Shown in pieces: positions 16,000-24,988 of a DNA stretch of 49,401 nt. Numbering within the stretch: the first letter of the stretch is position 1; each line of letters begins with the position of its first letter. This DNA is from Lachnospiraceae bacterium (GTDB lineage Bacteria; Bacillota; Clostridia; Lachnospirales; Lachnospiraceae). The position numbers were made by a program, and so were the translations under genes. A model generated the notes under the pieces. It did not search any database. It was not told where the DNA came from and saw nothing but the letters and a program-made list of their open reading frames with translations. Location: contig JAAWEL010000011.1 in the NCBI GenBank assembly GCA_022794255.1, positions 1 to 49,401 of the forward strand, written 5' to 3'.

Positions 16000-18222
16000 A
16001 TGAATGAGAAAAAAAGCGGTAATAAGATTGCTGTTTTGTCGCCATTGAATGGGAAAACGGTTGCATTAGATCAGGTTCCTGATCCGGTGTTTTCTCAGAA
16101 GATTATTGGTGATGGTATGGCAGTGATTCCAGAGAACGGCAGGATCTTAAGCCCTGTGACAGGGGAAGTGGCTTCGGTGGCGGATACATTGCATGCTTTT
16201 GGCTTTCGGACAGACGATGGAGTGGAACTGCTGGTTCACGTGGGGCTGGAGACTGTAACGCTGAAAGGAGAATGCTTTAAGGTCTATGTCAAGGCTGGAG
16301 ACCGGGTTCAGGCCGGGGATCTGGTGGCAGAAGTGGATCTGGCATTTCTGGCAGAAAGACAGATCAATCCTATCACACCAGTGCTGGTATGTGGTGGAGT
16401 AGATGGAAAGACTTTAAAAGGGGAGGAAGGCTCGGTGGTGGCCGGGAAAGATGTTCTGATGACTTTGGAAGCAGAGGAAAGCTCAGATACAGCAGCTGGA
16501 AATGAGATGCTTTCAGGAGAGAACGGGGCAGGAAACAAAGATGCAGAGGCCGGAAAGCCGGAGAAAAAGAAACTGGCTATCAATTTTGATTTTCTCCAGA
16601 AACTGGGCAAGGTGTTGATGGTGGTTATTGCCGTCATGCCAGCAGCAGGACTGATGATCAGTTTAGGGAAGCTGGTGCAGATGGCTGGTGTGGACATCCA
16701 CATGATTTCCATGATCGGCAGTACTATGGAGAATATCGGTTGGGCAGTGATTAATAATCTGCATATCCTGTTTGCTGTGGCTATTGGTGGTTCCTGGGCG
16801 AAGGAGCGGGCAGGCGGCGCCTTTGCGGCAGTGATTGCCTTTATTTTGATTAACTGTATCACTGGTGCAATTTTCGGGGTGTCATCTGCCATGCTCAATG
16901 ACCCGGAAGCAGTGACACATACCTTGTTTGGACAGGAAATTCTGGTGAATGGATATTTCACCTCTGTGCTGGGAGCACCTGCATTAAATATGGGGGTATT
17001 TGTGGGAATCATTGCCGGCTTTGCAGGAGGAATGATTTATAATAAATACTATAATTTCCGGAAACTTCCGGATGCACTGGCATTTTTTAATGGCAAGCGG
17101 TTTGTACCCATGGTGGTCATTGCCTGGTCTGTGATTATTTCTCTGGTGTTGGCAGTGATATGGCCGGTGGTGCAGACAGGAATCAATTCTTTTGGCGTGT
17201 GGATTGCGAACTCATCTGCAACCTCTCCGGTGTTTGCTCCTTTTATCTATGGTACCCTGGAGCGCCTGCTGTTGCCCTTTGGCCTGCATCACATGCTGAC
17301 CATTCCTATGAATTACACATCTTTTGGCGGAACCTACACGATTCAGACCGGAATCAATGCAGGTTCTCAGGTGTTTGGACAGGATCCGCTGTGGCTGGCA
17401 TGGGTGACAGACCTGATCAACTTTAAAGACGCAGGAGATATGGCTTCCTATACAAACTTGATGACAACCGTAACACCAGCCCGGTTTAAGGTGGGTCAGA
17501 TGATCGGCGCAACAGGACTTTTGCTGGGAATCGCTCTGGCTATGTACCGCAGAGTAGATGCAAATAAGAAGAAATCCTATCGCTCCATGTTTGTTTCCAC
17601 TGTGCTGGCTGTGTTTTTGACTGGTGTGACAGAGCCACTTGAATTTATGTTTATGTTTTGCGCTCTGCCATTGTATGCAGTGTATGCGGTTTTGCAGGGG
17701 TGTGCGTTTGCCATGGCAGGAATCGTACATTTGCGGCTTCATTCCTTTGGGAATCTTGAATTTGTTACCCGGGTACCTATGTCTGTGAAGGCAGGACTGG
17801 GAGGGGATTTGATTAACTTTATCATTTGTGTGCTGGCGTTTTTTGCCATTGGATATGTGGTTGCCTATGTGATGATTGATAAGCTTCATTTTGCAACACC
17901 AGGGCGTTTGGGCAACTATACGGATGAGGGTGCAGATGAGGACGGAGGAGTTCCGGCCGGCAGCGCGGCAGGTGCTGGAAAGGGTGGAAACAGCCAGGCA
18001 GAGCGGATCATTGCACTTTTAGGTGGCAGGGAAAATATTACGCTGGTAGATGCCTGCATGACCCGTCTGAGGGTGACGGTAAAGGATGCTTCCAAGGTTG
18101 CAGAGCTGCCTGCCTGGAAGGCAGAAGGTGCGTTAGGGCTATTGAAGAAGGATAACGGGATTCAAGCCGTTTACGGGCCCAAGGCCGATGTGCTGAAGTC
18201 AGATATCAATGATATTTTATGA
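16000..18222 (+). CDS. PTS sugar permease EIIA-EIIC-EIIB, probable maltose/glucose family
   Basis: A 740-residue multidomain phosphotransferase permease that phosphorylates its sugar during uptake. The EIIA domain (about residues 10-155) is of the glucose Crr type, with the active His80 in VHVGLET and the partner His65. EIIC spans about residues 195-635 with ten or so membrane helices (VVIAVMPAAGLMISLGKL; LPFGLHHMLTIPMNY; GVTEPLEFMF). EIIB is C-terminal (about 665-740) with the phosphocysteine in DACMTRLRV. Acidic Gly/Ala-rich linkers join the domains. The order A-C-B differs from the usual C-B-A of PtsG. Together with mapP, malQ and an alpha-glucosidase it is most likely a maltose permease giving maltose 6'-phosphate; glucose or trehalose cannot be excluded. 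AGGAGG precedes the ATG. Confidence 0.9.
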   Translation: MNEKKSGNKIAVLSPLNGKTVALDQVPDPVFSQKIIGDGMAVIPENGRILSPVTGEVASVADTLHAFGFRTDDGVELLVHVGLETVTLKGECFKVYVKAGDRVQAGDLVAEVDLAFLAERQINPITPVLVCGGVDGKTLKGEEGSVVAGKDVLMTLEAEESSDTAAGNEMLSGENGAGNKDAEAGKPEKKKLAINFDFLQKLGKVLMVVIAVMPAAGLMISLGKLVQMAGVDIHMISMIGSTMENIGWAVINNLHILFAVAIGGSWAKERAGGAFAAVIAFILINCITGAIFGVSSAMLNDPEAVTHTLFGQEILVNGYFTSVLGAPALNMGVFVGIIAGFAGGMIYNKYYNFRKLPDALAFFNGKRFVPMVVIAWSVIISLVLAVIWPVVQTGINSFGVWIANSSATSPVFAPFIYGTLERLLLPFGLHHMLTIPMNYTSFGGTYTIQTGINAGSQVFGQDPLWLAWVTDLINFKDAGDMASYTNLMTTVTPARFKVGQMIGATGLLLGIALAMYRRVDANKKKSYRSMFVSTVLAVFLTGVTEPLEFMFMFCALPLYAVYAVLQGCAFAMAGIVHLRLHSFGNLEFVTRVPMSVKAGLGGDLINFIICVLAFFAIGYVVAYVMIDKLHFATPGRLGNYTDEGADEDGGVPAGSAAGAGKGGNSQAERIIALLGGRENITLVDACMTRLRVTVKDASKVAELPAWKAEGALGLLKKDNGIQAVYGPKADVLKSDINDIL

Positions 18223-18239
18223 TGAGGAACAAAAATGCA

Positions 18240-19100
18240 ATGAAGATCATCACAATCAACACGCATAGTCTGGAGGAACCAGATTATGAGAGAAAGCTCC
18301 ATCAGTTTGTAAAGGTGATATTGACAGAGCTTCCGGATGTTTTTGCCATGCAGGAGGTTAATCAGTCAGTAAATGCAGAACCCTTAAAAGCATCGCAGCT
18401 GCCTGGGTATATCCAATGCCGGGAATTTTCCGGACCGGTTCGTCAGGATAATCACGGGGCAAGACTTGCCGGGCTTTTGGCCCGGGAGGATGTACATTAC
18501 TACTGGACCTGGGTCCCTGCAAAGCTGGGATATGAAAAATATGATGAGGGACTGGCGATATTCAGCCGTCAGCCGATTTATCAAGTAGATTCCTTCAGGA
18601 TCAGCCGATGTGATGATTATGAGAACTGGAAAACACGCCGTATCTTGGGAATCCGGACAGAGAATGGATGGTTTTATACCGTGCATATGGGTTGGTGGGA
18701 TGATGCGGAAGAGCCATTTGAAGAACAGTGGGAGAGACTGGAGAACCATTTAAAGAGTTTGAAGGAATCACAAGGGCTTGACTCTGAAAATATTCCGGTT
18801 TGGCTGATGGGAGATTTTAACAGTCTTGACATTATTTCCGGGGAGGGGTATGATCTGGTAAGCGGAAGCGGCTGGAAGGATACCTACCATTTGGCACGGG
18901 AAAAAGATACAGGCATAACGGTGGGAAAGATGATTGACGGCTGGAGGGAGCGGCTGTCAGATCAGAAGAAGCCGGAAGGAATGAGAATCGATTATATCTG
19001 GTGCAGCCAAAAGCTTCCGGTCCGTTGTTCCTGTGTGGTCTGCAATGGAGAAAAATATCCTGTAGTTTCGGACCACTATGGAGTGATGGCTGTGTTATGA
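18240..19100 (+). CDS. mapP: EEP-family phosphatase, probable maltose 6'-phosphate phosphatase
   Basis: About 286 residues of the endonuclease/exonuclease/phosphatase (DNase I-like) fold. The motifs are plain: INTHSL at the start, FAMQEVN with the metal-binding Glu, FYTVHMGWW, WLMGDFNSLD with the catalytic Asp-Asn pair, RIDYIWCS, and SDHYGVMA with the final His. Enterococcus MapP, which removes phosphate from maltose 6'-phosphate after PTS uptake, belongs to this superfamily. The position between the PTS gene and malQ fits that role; specificity is inferred from context. ATG 18240 gives the family-typical MKIITINTHS start, with GAGG 12 nt upstream. An ATG at 18219 overlapping the PTS stop is the alternative. 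Confidence 0.78.
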   Translation: MKIITINTHSLEEPDYERKLHQFVKVILTELPDVFAMQEVNQSVNAEPLKASQLPGYIQCREFSGPVRQDNHGARLAGLLAREDVHYYWTWVPAKLGYEKYDEGLAIFSRQPIYQVDSFRISRCDDYENWKTRRILGIRTENGWFYTVHMGWWDDAEEPFEEQWERLENHLKSLKESQGLDSENIPVWLMGDFNSLDIISGEGYDLVSGSGWKDTYHLAREKDTGITVGKMIDGWRERLSDQKKPEGMRIDYIWCSQKLPVRCSCVVCNGEKYPVVSDHYGVMAVL

Positions 19101-19155
19101 GAATAAAATATGAAAGCAGCTTAAGTTATTAAAAGATCAGGGGAGATTTTATTAT

Positions 19156-20655
19156 ATGAACAGAGCCGGAGGGGTTTTACTTTCGATTACAAGCCTGCCA
19201 TCTAAGTACGGAATTGGATGTTTTTCCCAAAGCGCCTATGATTTTGTGGACTGGCTGAGGGAGGCAGGGCAGACATATTGGCAGATTCTGCCATTAGGGC
19301 CCACCAGCTATGGGGATTCGCCGTACCAATCCTTTTCAACCTTTGCCGGGAATCCCTATTTCATCAGCTTGGAAGAGCTGATAAGAGAAGGGGTGCTGAC
19401 AGAGGAGGAGTGTGAGGCAGCGGATTTTGGCAAAGAGCCGGAAACCATAGATTACAAAAAAATGTATGAAGCCCGCTATCCGCTGCTCAGAAAGGCTTAT
19501 GAGCGCAGCCAGATCAGTGAAAATCCGGATTATCAGCGTTTTGTGGCGGACAATGACTGGTGGCTTGCGGATTATGGGCTGTTTATGGCAGTGAAAGACC
19601 GGTTTGACGGAGCGCCCTGGACAGAGTGGGCCGAGGATATCCGGCTGCGGTGGGGAAATGCCATGGACTATTACCGCAGGGAGTTGTATTTTGATATTGA
19701 GTTCCAACAATATCTGCAATACACATTTTACATGCAGTGGATGAGGCTGAAAGCTTATGCCAATGAGAAAGGGATTTGCCTGATAGGGGATATTCCCATC
19801 TATGTGGCTATGGACAGTGCGGATACGTGGGCACGGCCGGAGCTTTTCCAGTTAGATGAGAATAATATACCGCTGGCGGTGGCCGGATGTCCGCCGGATG
19901 GATTTTCTGCCACAGGGCAGCTTTGGGGAAATCCTCTCTACCAGTGGGATTATCATGGAAATACTGGTTATGAATGGTGGATTTCCCGTTTGGAATACTG
20001 CTTTCGGTTGTATGATGTGGTGCGGATTGACCATTTCCGGGGCTTTGATGAGTATTATTCCATTCCTTATGGGGCGGAATCGGCTGTGGGCGGACACTGG
20101 GAAAAGGGGCCCGGGATGGCTTTGTTTTCCAGGGTAGAGGAGGCGCTGGGACGCCGGGAAGTGATTGCGGAGGATCTGGGGTATGTGACAGATTCGGTTC
20201 GACAGCTAGTAATGGACAGTGGATTTCCGGGGATGAAGGTGCTGGAGTTTGCTTTTGACTCCCGGGATTCTGGTTGTGCCAATGATTATCTGCCTCACAA
20301 CTATGGAGAGAACTGTGTGGCTTATACAGGAACCCATGACAATGAGACGATCTGTGGATGGTTTGACAGCATCACAAAAGAAGAGAGGGAGCTGGCAAGG
20401 CAGTATCTGTGTGACACACGGACACCAAAGAAGGAGCTGAACTGGTCGTTTATCAGTCTGATTATGCGGAGTGCAGCCAGGGTATGTATTATTCCCATGC
20501 AGGATTATCTGGGATATGGAAATGCATGCCGGATGAATAAACCGTCCACTGTCGGAATCAACTGGAAGTGGAGACTGAAAGAGGCGGATTTGACAGAGGA
20601 GTTAAAAGGAAAGCTTTATGAGATGGTAAGGCGGTATGGACGGCTGTACGGGTAA
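19156..20655 (+). CDS. malQ: 4-alpha-glucanotransferase (amylomaltase, GH77)
   Basis: A 499-residue GH77 enzyme that transfers glucan chains between maltodextrins, releasing glucose. It starts with RAGGVLLSITSLPSKYGIG, the family opening. The catalytic machinery is visible: nucleophile Asp in VVRIDHFRGF near residue 290, the acid/base Glu in VIAEDLGYV near 340, and the stabilising Asp in TGTHDNETICGW near 392. PPDGFSATGQLWGNP is the conserved 250s loop. Length is normal for bacterial MalQ. GGGGAG precedes the ATG. It lies 55 nt after mapP and is followed by a hairpin with a T run, so expression of the next gene may be lower. Cytoplasmic. Confidence 0.95.
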   Translation: MNRAGGVLLSITSLPSKYGIGCFSQSAYDFVDWLREAGQTYWQILPLGPTSYGDSPYQSFSTFAGNPYFISLEELIREGVLTEEECEAADFGKEPETIDYKKMYEARYPLLRKAYERSQISENPDYQRFVADNDWWLADYGLFMAVKDRFDGAPWTEWAEDIRLRWGNAMDYYRRELYFDIEFQQYLQYTFYMQWMRLKAYANEKGICLIGDIPIYVAMDSADTWARPELFQLDENNIPLAVAGCPPDGFSATGQLWGNPLYQWDYHGNTGYEWWISRLEYCFRLYDVVRIDHFRGFDEYYSIPYGAESAVGGHWEKGPGMALFSRVEEALGRREVIAEDLGYVTDSVRQLVMDSGFPGMKVLEFAFDSRDSGCANDYLPHNYGENCVAYTGTHDNETICGWFDSITKEERELARQYLCDTRTPKKELNWSFISLIMRSAARVCIIPMQDYLGYGNACRMNKPSTVGINWKWRLKEADLTEELKGKLYEMVRRYGRLYG

Positions 20656-20675
20656 GAGGCAGCTAATTGGCAAAG

Positions 20676-20708
20676 AAGCATTGTTGAAGATGGAAACAAT
20701 GCTTTTTT
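20676..20708 (+). terminator. Intrinsic terminator inside the maltose operon
   Basis: A 10-bp perfect stem (20676-20685 with 20695-20704), a 9-nt loop and a T run. It lies between malQ and the alpha-glucosidase gene. No clear promoter is seen between it and the next ATG, so partial read-through is likely. Confidence 0.85.
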
Positions 20709-20759
20709 GTCGTTTGTCTGGAGGGCAGACACAGCAAAGGAAATTACAAGGAGGATATT

Positions 20760-22439
20760 ATGATGAAAAAAGAGTGGTGGCATGGAAAGACGGCGTATCA
20801 GATTTACCCCAAAAGCTTTTACGATTCCAACCATGACGGGATTGGGGATATCAGGGGAATTGTGGAAAAGCTGGATTACTTAAAGGAGCTGGGGATTGAC
20901 TTGATTTGGATTTCTCCGGTTTATCTGTCTCCCTGTGCGGATCAGGGGTATGATATTTCTGATTATTATCAGATTGATCCGGTGTTTGGAACCATGGAGG
21001 ATATGGATCAGCTGCTGGAGGAGGCAAAGAAGAGAGGGATCGGAGTGGTCATGGATCTGGTGGTCAATCATTGCTCAGATGAGCATGAATGGTTTAAAAA
21101 GGCTTGTGAAGATCCGGAGGGAGAATATGGGAAGTATTTTTATCTTGAGAAAAAACGGGATGGAAAGCTGCCCTGCAATTGGCGGTCGTATTTTGGCGGA
21201 CCGGTTTGGGAGCCGATGCCAAACAGCGACTGGTATTACCTTCATGTGTTTCACAAGAAACAGCCGGATCTCAACTGGGAGAATCCAGTGGTCAGGGAAC
21301 GGATTTATGAAATGATCAATTTCTGGCTGGATAAAGGCCTGGCTGGATTTCGTATTGATGCGATCATAAACATTAAAAAGCCTCAGATGTTTCGGGATTA
21401 CCCTGCGGACCGGGAAGATCAGCTGTGCGATATGGGTACGGTTCTGGCAGACACCACTGGCATTGGAGATTTCCTGCGTGAAATGCGGGATCGGACTTTT
21501 CGTCCTCATGGAGCGTTTTCTGTGGGGGAGGTATTTAACGCCAAGGACGGAGAACTGGCAGATTTTGCGGGGGAGGACGGGTATTTCTCCTCGATCTTTG
21601 ATTTCCGGCAGACGGTGGAGGGAAAATCTGTGGATGGATGGTACAGGGCCAGGATCCCCTCACCGGATGACTACAAGCGGTGCTGCTTTGAGAGCCAGAG
21701 AGAGATGGAGGGAGTCGGATTTTACTCCAATATTATAGAGAATCATGACGAACCCCGTGGGGTCAGCCACTATCTGCCGGAAGAAGCCAGGAATGAGAAA
21801 GGAAAGAAGCTTTTGGCGGCCTTGTATTTTATGCTGAAAGGTTTGCCGTTTATCTATCAGGGCCAGGAGCTGGGGATGGAGAATAAGATTTACACTGCCA
21901 TTGATCAGGTGGATGATATCAGCAGCCGGGATGAGTATCAGGTCTGCCTGAATGCAGGACTTTCTCCTAAAGAGGCTATGGAGGTGGTGAGCCGATATTC
22001 CCGCGACAATGCCCGGACTCCGTTTCAGTGGAGTGACCAAAGACATGCCGGGTTTACGAAAGGGGAGCCGTGGCTAAAAGTGAATGAGAATTATAAGGAG
22101 ATTAATCTGGAAAAGCAACTAGGGGATCCGGACAGTGTTTTTTCGTTTTATCAGCAGCTGATTCGACTGAGAAAGGACCCAAAGTATCAGGACACGATTA
22201 TTTATGGAAAGACTGTGCCGATTTTGGAGGAGGAGCTGGGAATTATGGCTTATTTCCGCCAGGGAGAGGGACAGAAGCTTTTGGTTGCAGGAAATTTTGG
22301 TTCGGAAAGACGGAGGCTGCCCATCAATGGCATAAATGGGAAAAAATGCAAGGTTTTGCTGAGCAATGATAAAAATGCGGAAGCAGAGGAAGGGGTATTG
22401 ATTCTCGAAGGACTGCAGGTGGTAGTAGCGGAGATGTGA
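20760..22439 (+). CDS. malL: GH13 alpha-glucosidase (oligo-1,6-glucosidase/maltase type)
   Basis: A 559-residue GH13 enzyme (subfamily 31-like) that hydrolyses short alpha-glucosides in the cytoplasm. The (beta/alpha)8 barrel motifs are present: DLVVNHCSDEHEWF; GFRIDAI with the nucleophile Asp near residue 199; the acid/base Glu in FSVGEVF near 256; and the transition-state Asp in IENHDEPR near 327. A C-terminal beta domain follows. The residue after the nucleophile is Ala. Alpha-1,6-specific members usually have Val there and alpha-1,4-acting ones Ala or Thr, so maltose/maltodextrin activity is favoured. AGGAGG precedes two possible starts, 20760 and 20763. It completes the maltose pathway together with malQ. 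Confidence 0.93.
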   Translation: MMKKEWWHGKTAYQIYPKSFYDSNHDGIGDIRGIVEKLDYLKELGIDLIWISPVYLSPCADQGYDISDYYQIDPVFGTMEDMDQLLEEAKKRGIGVVMDLVVNHCSDEHEWFKKACEDPEGEYGKYFYLEKKRDGKLPCNWRSYFGGPVWEPMPNSDWYYLHVFHKKQPDLNWENPVVRERIYEMINFWLDKGLAGFRIDAIINIKKPQMFRDYPADREDQLCDMGTVLADTTGIGDFLREMRDRTFRPHGAFSVGEVFNAKDGELADFAGEDGYFSSIFDFRQTVEGKSVDGWYRARIPSPDDYKRCCFESQREMEGVGFYSNIIENHDEPRGVSHYLPEEARNEKGKKLLAALYFMLKGLPFIYQGQELGMENKIYTAIDQVDDISSRDEYQVCLNAGLSPKEAMEVVSRYSRDNARTPFQWSDQRHAGFTKGEPWLKVNENYKEINLEKQLGDPDSVFSFYQQLIRLRKDPKYQDTIIYGKTVPILEEELGIMAYFRQGEGQKLLVAGNFGSERRRLPINGINGKKCKVLLSNDKNAEAEEGVLILEGLQVVVAEM

Positions 22440-22488
22440 GACTGATTTTAAGGGATAACCTGAAAAGAGAAAATACGGTGTTGTATGA

Positions 22489-22516
22489 TTGACAAAAAGA
22501 GCGGATCCGATATAAT
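22489..22516 (+). promoter_or_regulatory. Consensus sigma-A promoter of the ybaK gene
   Basis: A perfect TTGACA (22489-22494), a 16-nt spacer and a perfect TATAAT (22511-22516). Transcription would start near 22523, giving a leader of nearly 80 nt. Confidence 0.85.
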
Positions 22517-22600
22517 AAACTCACAGTGCGTTGATTCATGGGAGCTGGGTGCTGATAACAAAACAATGGCTATAGGATGCAGCAGAAACAGGAGATTAGA

Positions 22601-23074
22601 ATGTCAATAGAGAAGGTTAAGAAATATTTCAGTCAATATGGTATGGAATCACGGGTTCAGGAGTTTAATGTGTCCAGTGCAACGGTAGAGCTGGCGGCAG
22701 CGGCCCTTAAGTGTGAGCCCTGCCGGATTGCAAAGACGCTTTCATTTATGGTGGACGGCCATGCAGTATTGGTTGTTATGGCCGGGGATGCTAAGATTGA
22801 CAACAGTAAGTTTAAGGCTTATTTTAAGACAAAAGCCAAGATGCTTGCACCAGATGAAGTGGAGGTTTTGGTCGGGCATAAGGTGGGAGGGGTGTGTCCT
22901 TTTGGGGTGAATCAAGGAGTGGAGGTTTATCTTGATGAATCCTTAAAACGTTTTGAGACGGTTTTTCCTGCCTGCGGAAGCGGAAACAGTGCCATTGAGC
23001 TGACGATTGAAGAATTGGAAGAGTATTCCGGATATACATCCTGGCTGGATGTGAGCAAGGGGTGGGAGGGCTAA
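22601..23074 (+). CDS. YbaK/EbsC family aminoacyl-tRNA deacylase-like protein
   Basis: This 157-residue protein has the YbaK/ProX editing-domain fold. The landmarks are a short N-terminal helix, CEPCRIAKTLSF with the conserved Lys, VVMAGDAKIDNSKFKAYF, the VGGVCPFG motif, and a late GSGNSAIELTIEEL segment. Members hydrolyse mischarged tRNA in trans (often Cys-tRNA-Pro or Ala-tRNA-Pro) in the cytoplasm. I start it at ATG 22601 because AGGAG (22590-22594) is 6 nt upstream; an in-frame ATG at 22577 lacks a ribosome site. A consensus promoter lies upstream. The helicase gene begins 7 nt after its stop, so the two are probably co-transcribed. The precise tRNA substrate is not readable. Confidence 0.9.
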   Translation: MSIEKVKKYFSQYGMESRVQEFNVSSATVELAAAALKCEPCRIAKTLSFMVDGHAVLVVMAGDAKIDNSKFKAYFKTKAKMLAPDEVEVLVGHKVGGVCPFGVNQGVEVYLDESLKRFETVFPACGSGNSAIELTIEELEEYSGYTSWLDVSKGWEG

Positions 23075-23081
23075 AAGGATA

Positions 23082-24986
23082 ATGGCATTTCATGAATCCC
23101 AGCTGCAGGCCATCCGCCACAAGGATGGCCCTATGCTGGTATTAGCAGGACCGGGATCCGGAAAGACTACGGTAATTACCCACCGGATTCAGTACCTGGT
23201 GGAGAAATATCAGGTGGAGCCAGGGAGTATCCTGGTGATTACTTTTACAAAGGCCGCTGCCCAAGAGATGAAGCTGCGTTTTCAGGCGCTTATGGAGGGG
23301 CGGAAGCTTTTTGTCAGCTTTGGAACCTTTCATGCAGTGTTTTTTAGCATTTTAAAGCATGCTTATCGTTATAATGCATCCAATATTATCCGGGAGGAGC
23401 AGCGGGTACAGATTGTGCGGGAACTGATGGAGCGGTACCATGTGGACGTGGAGGACGAGGCAGAGTTTGCAAGTGGGATCCTGTCGGAGATCAGTGCAGT
23501 CAAGGGAGATATGATCAATCCAGATCATTATTATTCAAAAAATTGTTCGGAGCAGCTGTTTAAGCAGCTGTATCAGGGATACATGGATGCGCTGGTAAGG
23601 CAGAGACTTCTGGACTTTGACGATATGCTGGTGATGTGCTATGAGCTGTTCGCTCAGAGAAAGGATATCCTGGCGGCATGGCAGCAAAAATATCAGTATA
23701 TTCTGGTGGATGAGTTTCAGGATATCAACCGGATTCAGTATGAGATTGTCCGGATGCTGGCTGCGCCTCAGGATAATCTTTTTATTGTGGGAGATGATGA
23801 TCAGTCCATCTACCGTTTTCGGGGAGCCAAACCGGAGATTATGCTGGGGTTTATGAAAGATTACCCTCAGGCAAAACAAACGCTTTTAGGGGTCAATTAC
23901 CGTTCCACGGCTGAGATTGTGGATGCGGCAGGGCGGTTGATCTGTCACAATAAGACTCGCTACCAAAAGGAGATCCGTGCTCAGCGGGGGAAGGGCCGCC
24001 CGGTGGTAACAGCAGTGTGGGAAAATGCGCAGGCAGAGGTGAGGGGCATTGTAAAGGAGCTTCAGGATTATATCCGGATGGGGTATAGATGGTCAGATAT
24101 GGCAGTGCTTTACCGGACCAGCTTAGAGCCCAGGCTTTTGATCGAGCGGCTGATGGAATATAATATTCCTTTTCGTATGCGAGATACCCTGCCCAATCTG
24201 TATGAGCATTGGATCAGCTTGGATATCTGTGCCTATATCCGGATTGCCAGAGACGAACTGGCTAAAAGCAGCAAAGCCAGACGGGCCGATGTGCTGCGGA
24301 TTATCAATCGGCCTAAGCGCTATGTGAACCGGGAAGCCTTAGAGGGGCAGGAGATTTCCTGGAATGGGGTAAAAGCCTGGTATCAGGATAAAGGATGGAT
24401 GGTAGAACGAATCGAGCAGCTGGAATATGATCTGAAGATGATTGGAAAGATGGCTCCGGTGGCAGCGGTCAATTATATTCGCAAGGCAGTGGGATATGAT
24501 GAGTATCTGCGGGAATATGCAGAATACCGGAGAATGAAGCCGGAGGAGCTTTTGGAGGTGGCAGACCAGCTTCAGGAGAGTGCGTCCGGTTTTGCCACGA
24601 TGCAGGAATGGTTTGATCATATGAAGGAATATGGGGAGCAGCTTAAGAAGCAGGCAAACCAGCTGGAAAGAAATGCTGATTGCGTGCTGCTTATGACGAT
24701 GCACAGCTCAAAAGGGCTGGAATTTCCGGTGGTGTACATTCTGGATGCCAATGAACGGGTGACGCCACATCACAAGGCGGTGCTGGATGCAGATTTGGAG
24801 GAGGAGCGGAGAATGTTTTACGTAGCCATGACCAGGGCGAAGGATCGGCTACACGTGTGTTATGCCAGGGAGAGATATGGGAAAGAGCAGGAGCGGTCCC
24901 GGTTTGTGGATGAGTATTTGGGAGTGGAGGAGAAGGAGCAAAAACCGAAAGGAATTTTGTTTGAATCAAAAAGAAGGATGGAATAA
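23082..24986 (+). CDS. UvrD/PcrA-like superfamily 1 DNA helicase
   Basis: A 634-residue SF1A helicase with the expected motif order: Walker A in LAGPGSGKTTVITHRI (residues 21-36), motif Ia TFTKAAAQEM, motif II LVDEFQDINRIQYE, motif III GDDDQSIYRFRGAKP, motif IV NYRST, motif V TMHSSKGLEFPVVYI, and motif VI VAMTRAKDRLHVCY. It unwinds DNA 3'-5' with ATP, in repair or replication. At 634 residues it is about 100 shorter than PcrA/UvrD and lacks their long C-terminal extension, so it is likely an accessory paralogue and not the main PcrA. The ATG follows AAAAGGATA. It is co-directional with ybaK and the adenosyltransferase gene, with gaps of 7 and 2 nt. Confidence 0.92.
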   Translation: MAFHESQLQAIRHKDGPMLVLAGPGSGKTTVITHRIQYLVEKYQVEPGSILVITFTKAAAQEMKLRFQALMEGRKLFVSFGTFHAVFFSILKHAYRYNASNIIREEQRVQIVRELMERYHVDVEDEAEFASGILSEISAVKGDMINPDHYYSKNCSEQLFKQLYQGYMDALVRQRLLDFDDMLVMCYELFAQRKDILAAWQQKYQYILVDEFQDINRIQYEIVRMLAAPQDNLFIVGDDDQSIYRFRGAKPEIMLGFMKDYPQAKQTLLGVNYRSTAEIVDAAGRLICHNKTRYQKEIRAQRGKGRPVVTAVWENAQAEVRGIVKELQDYIRMGYRWSDMAVLYRTSLEPRLLIERLMEYNIPFRMRDTLPNLYEHWISLDICAYIRIARDELAKSSKARRADVLRIINRPKRYVNREALEGQEISWNGVKAWYQDKGWMVERIEQLEYDLKMIGKMAPVAAVNYIRKAVGYDEYLREYAEYRRMKPEELLEVADQLQESASGFATMQEWFDHMKEYGEQLKKQANQLERNADCVLLMTMHSSKGLEFPVVYILDANERVTPHHKAVLDADLEEERRMFYVAMTRAKDRLHVCYARERYGKEQERSRFVDEYLGVEEKEQKPKGILFESKRRME

Positions 24987-24988
24987 AA

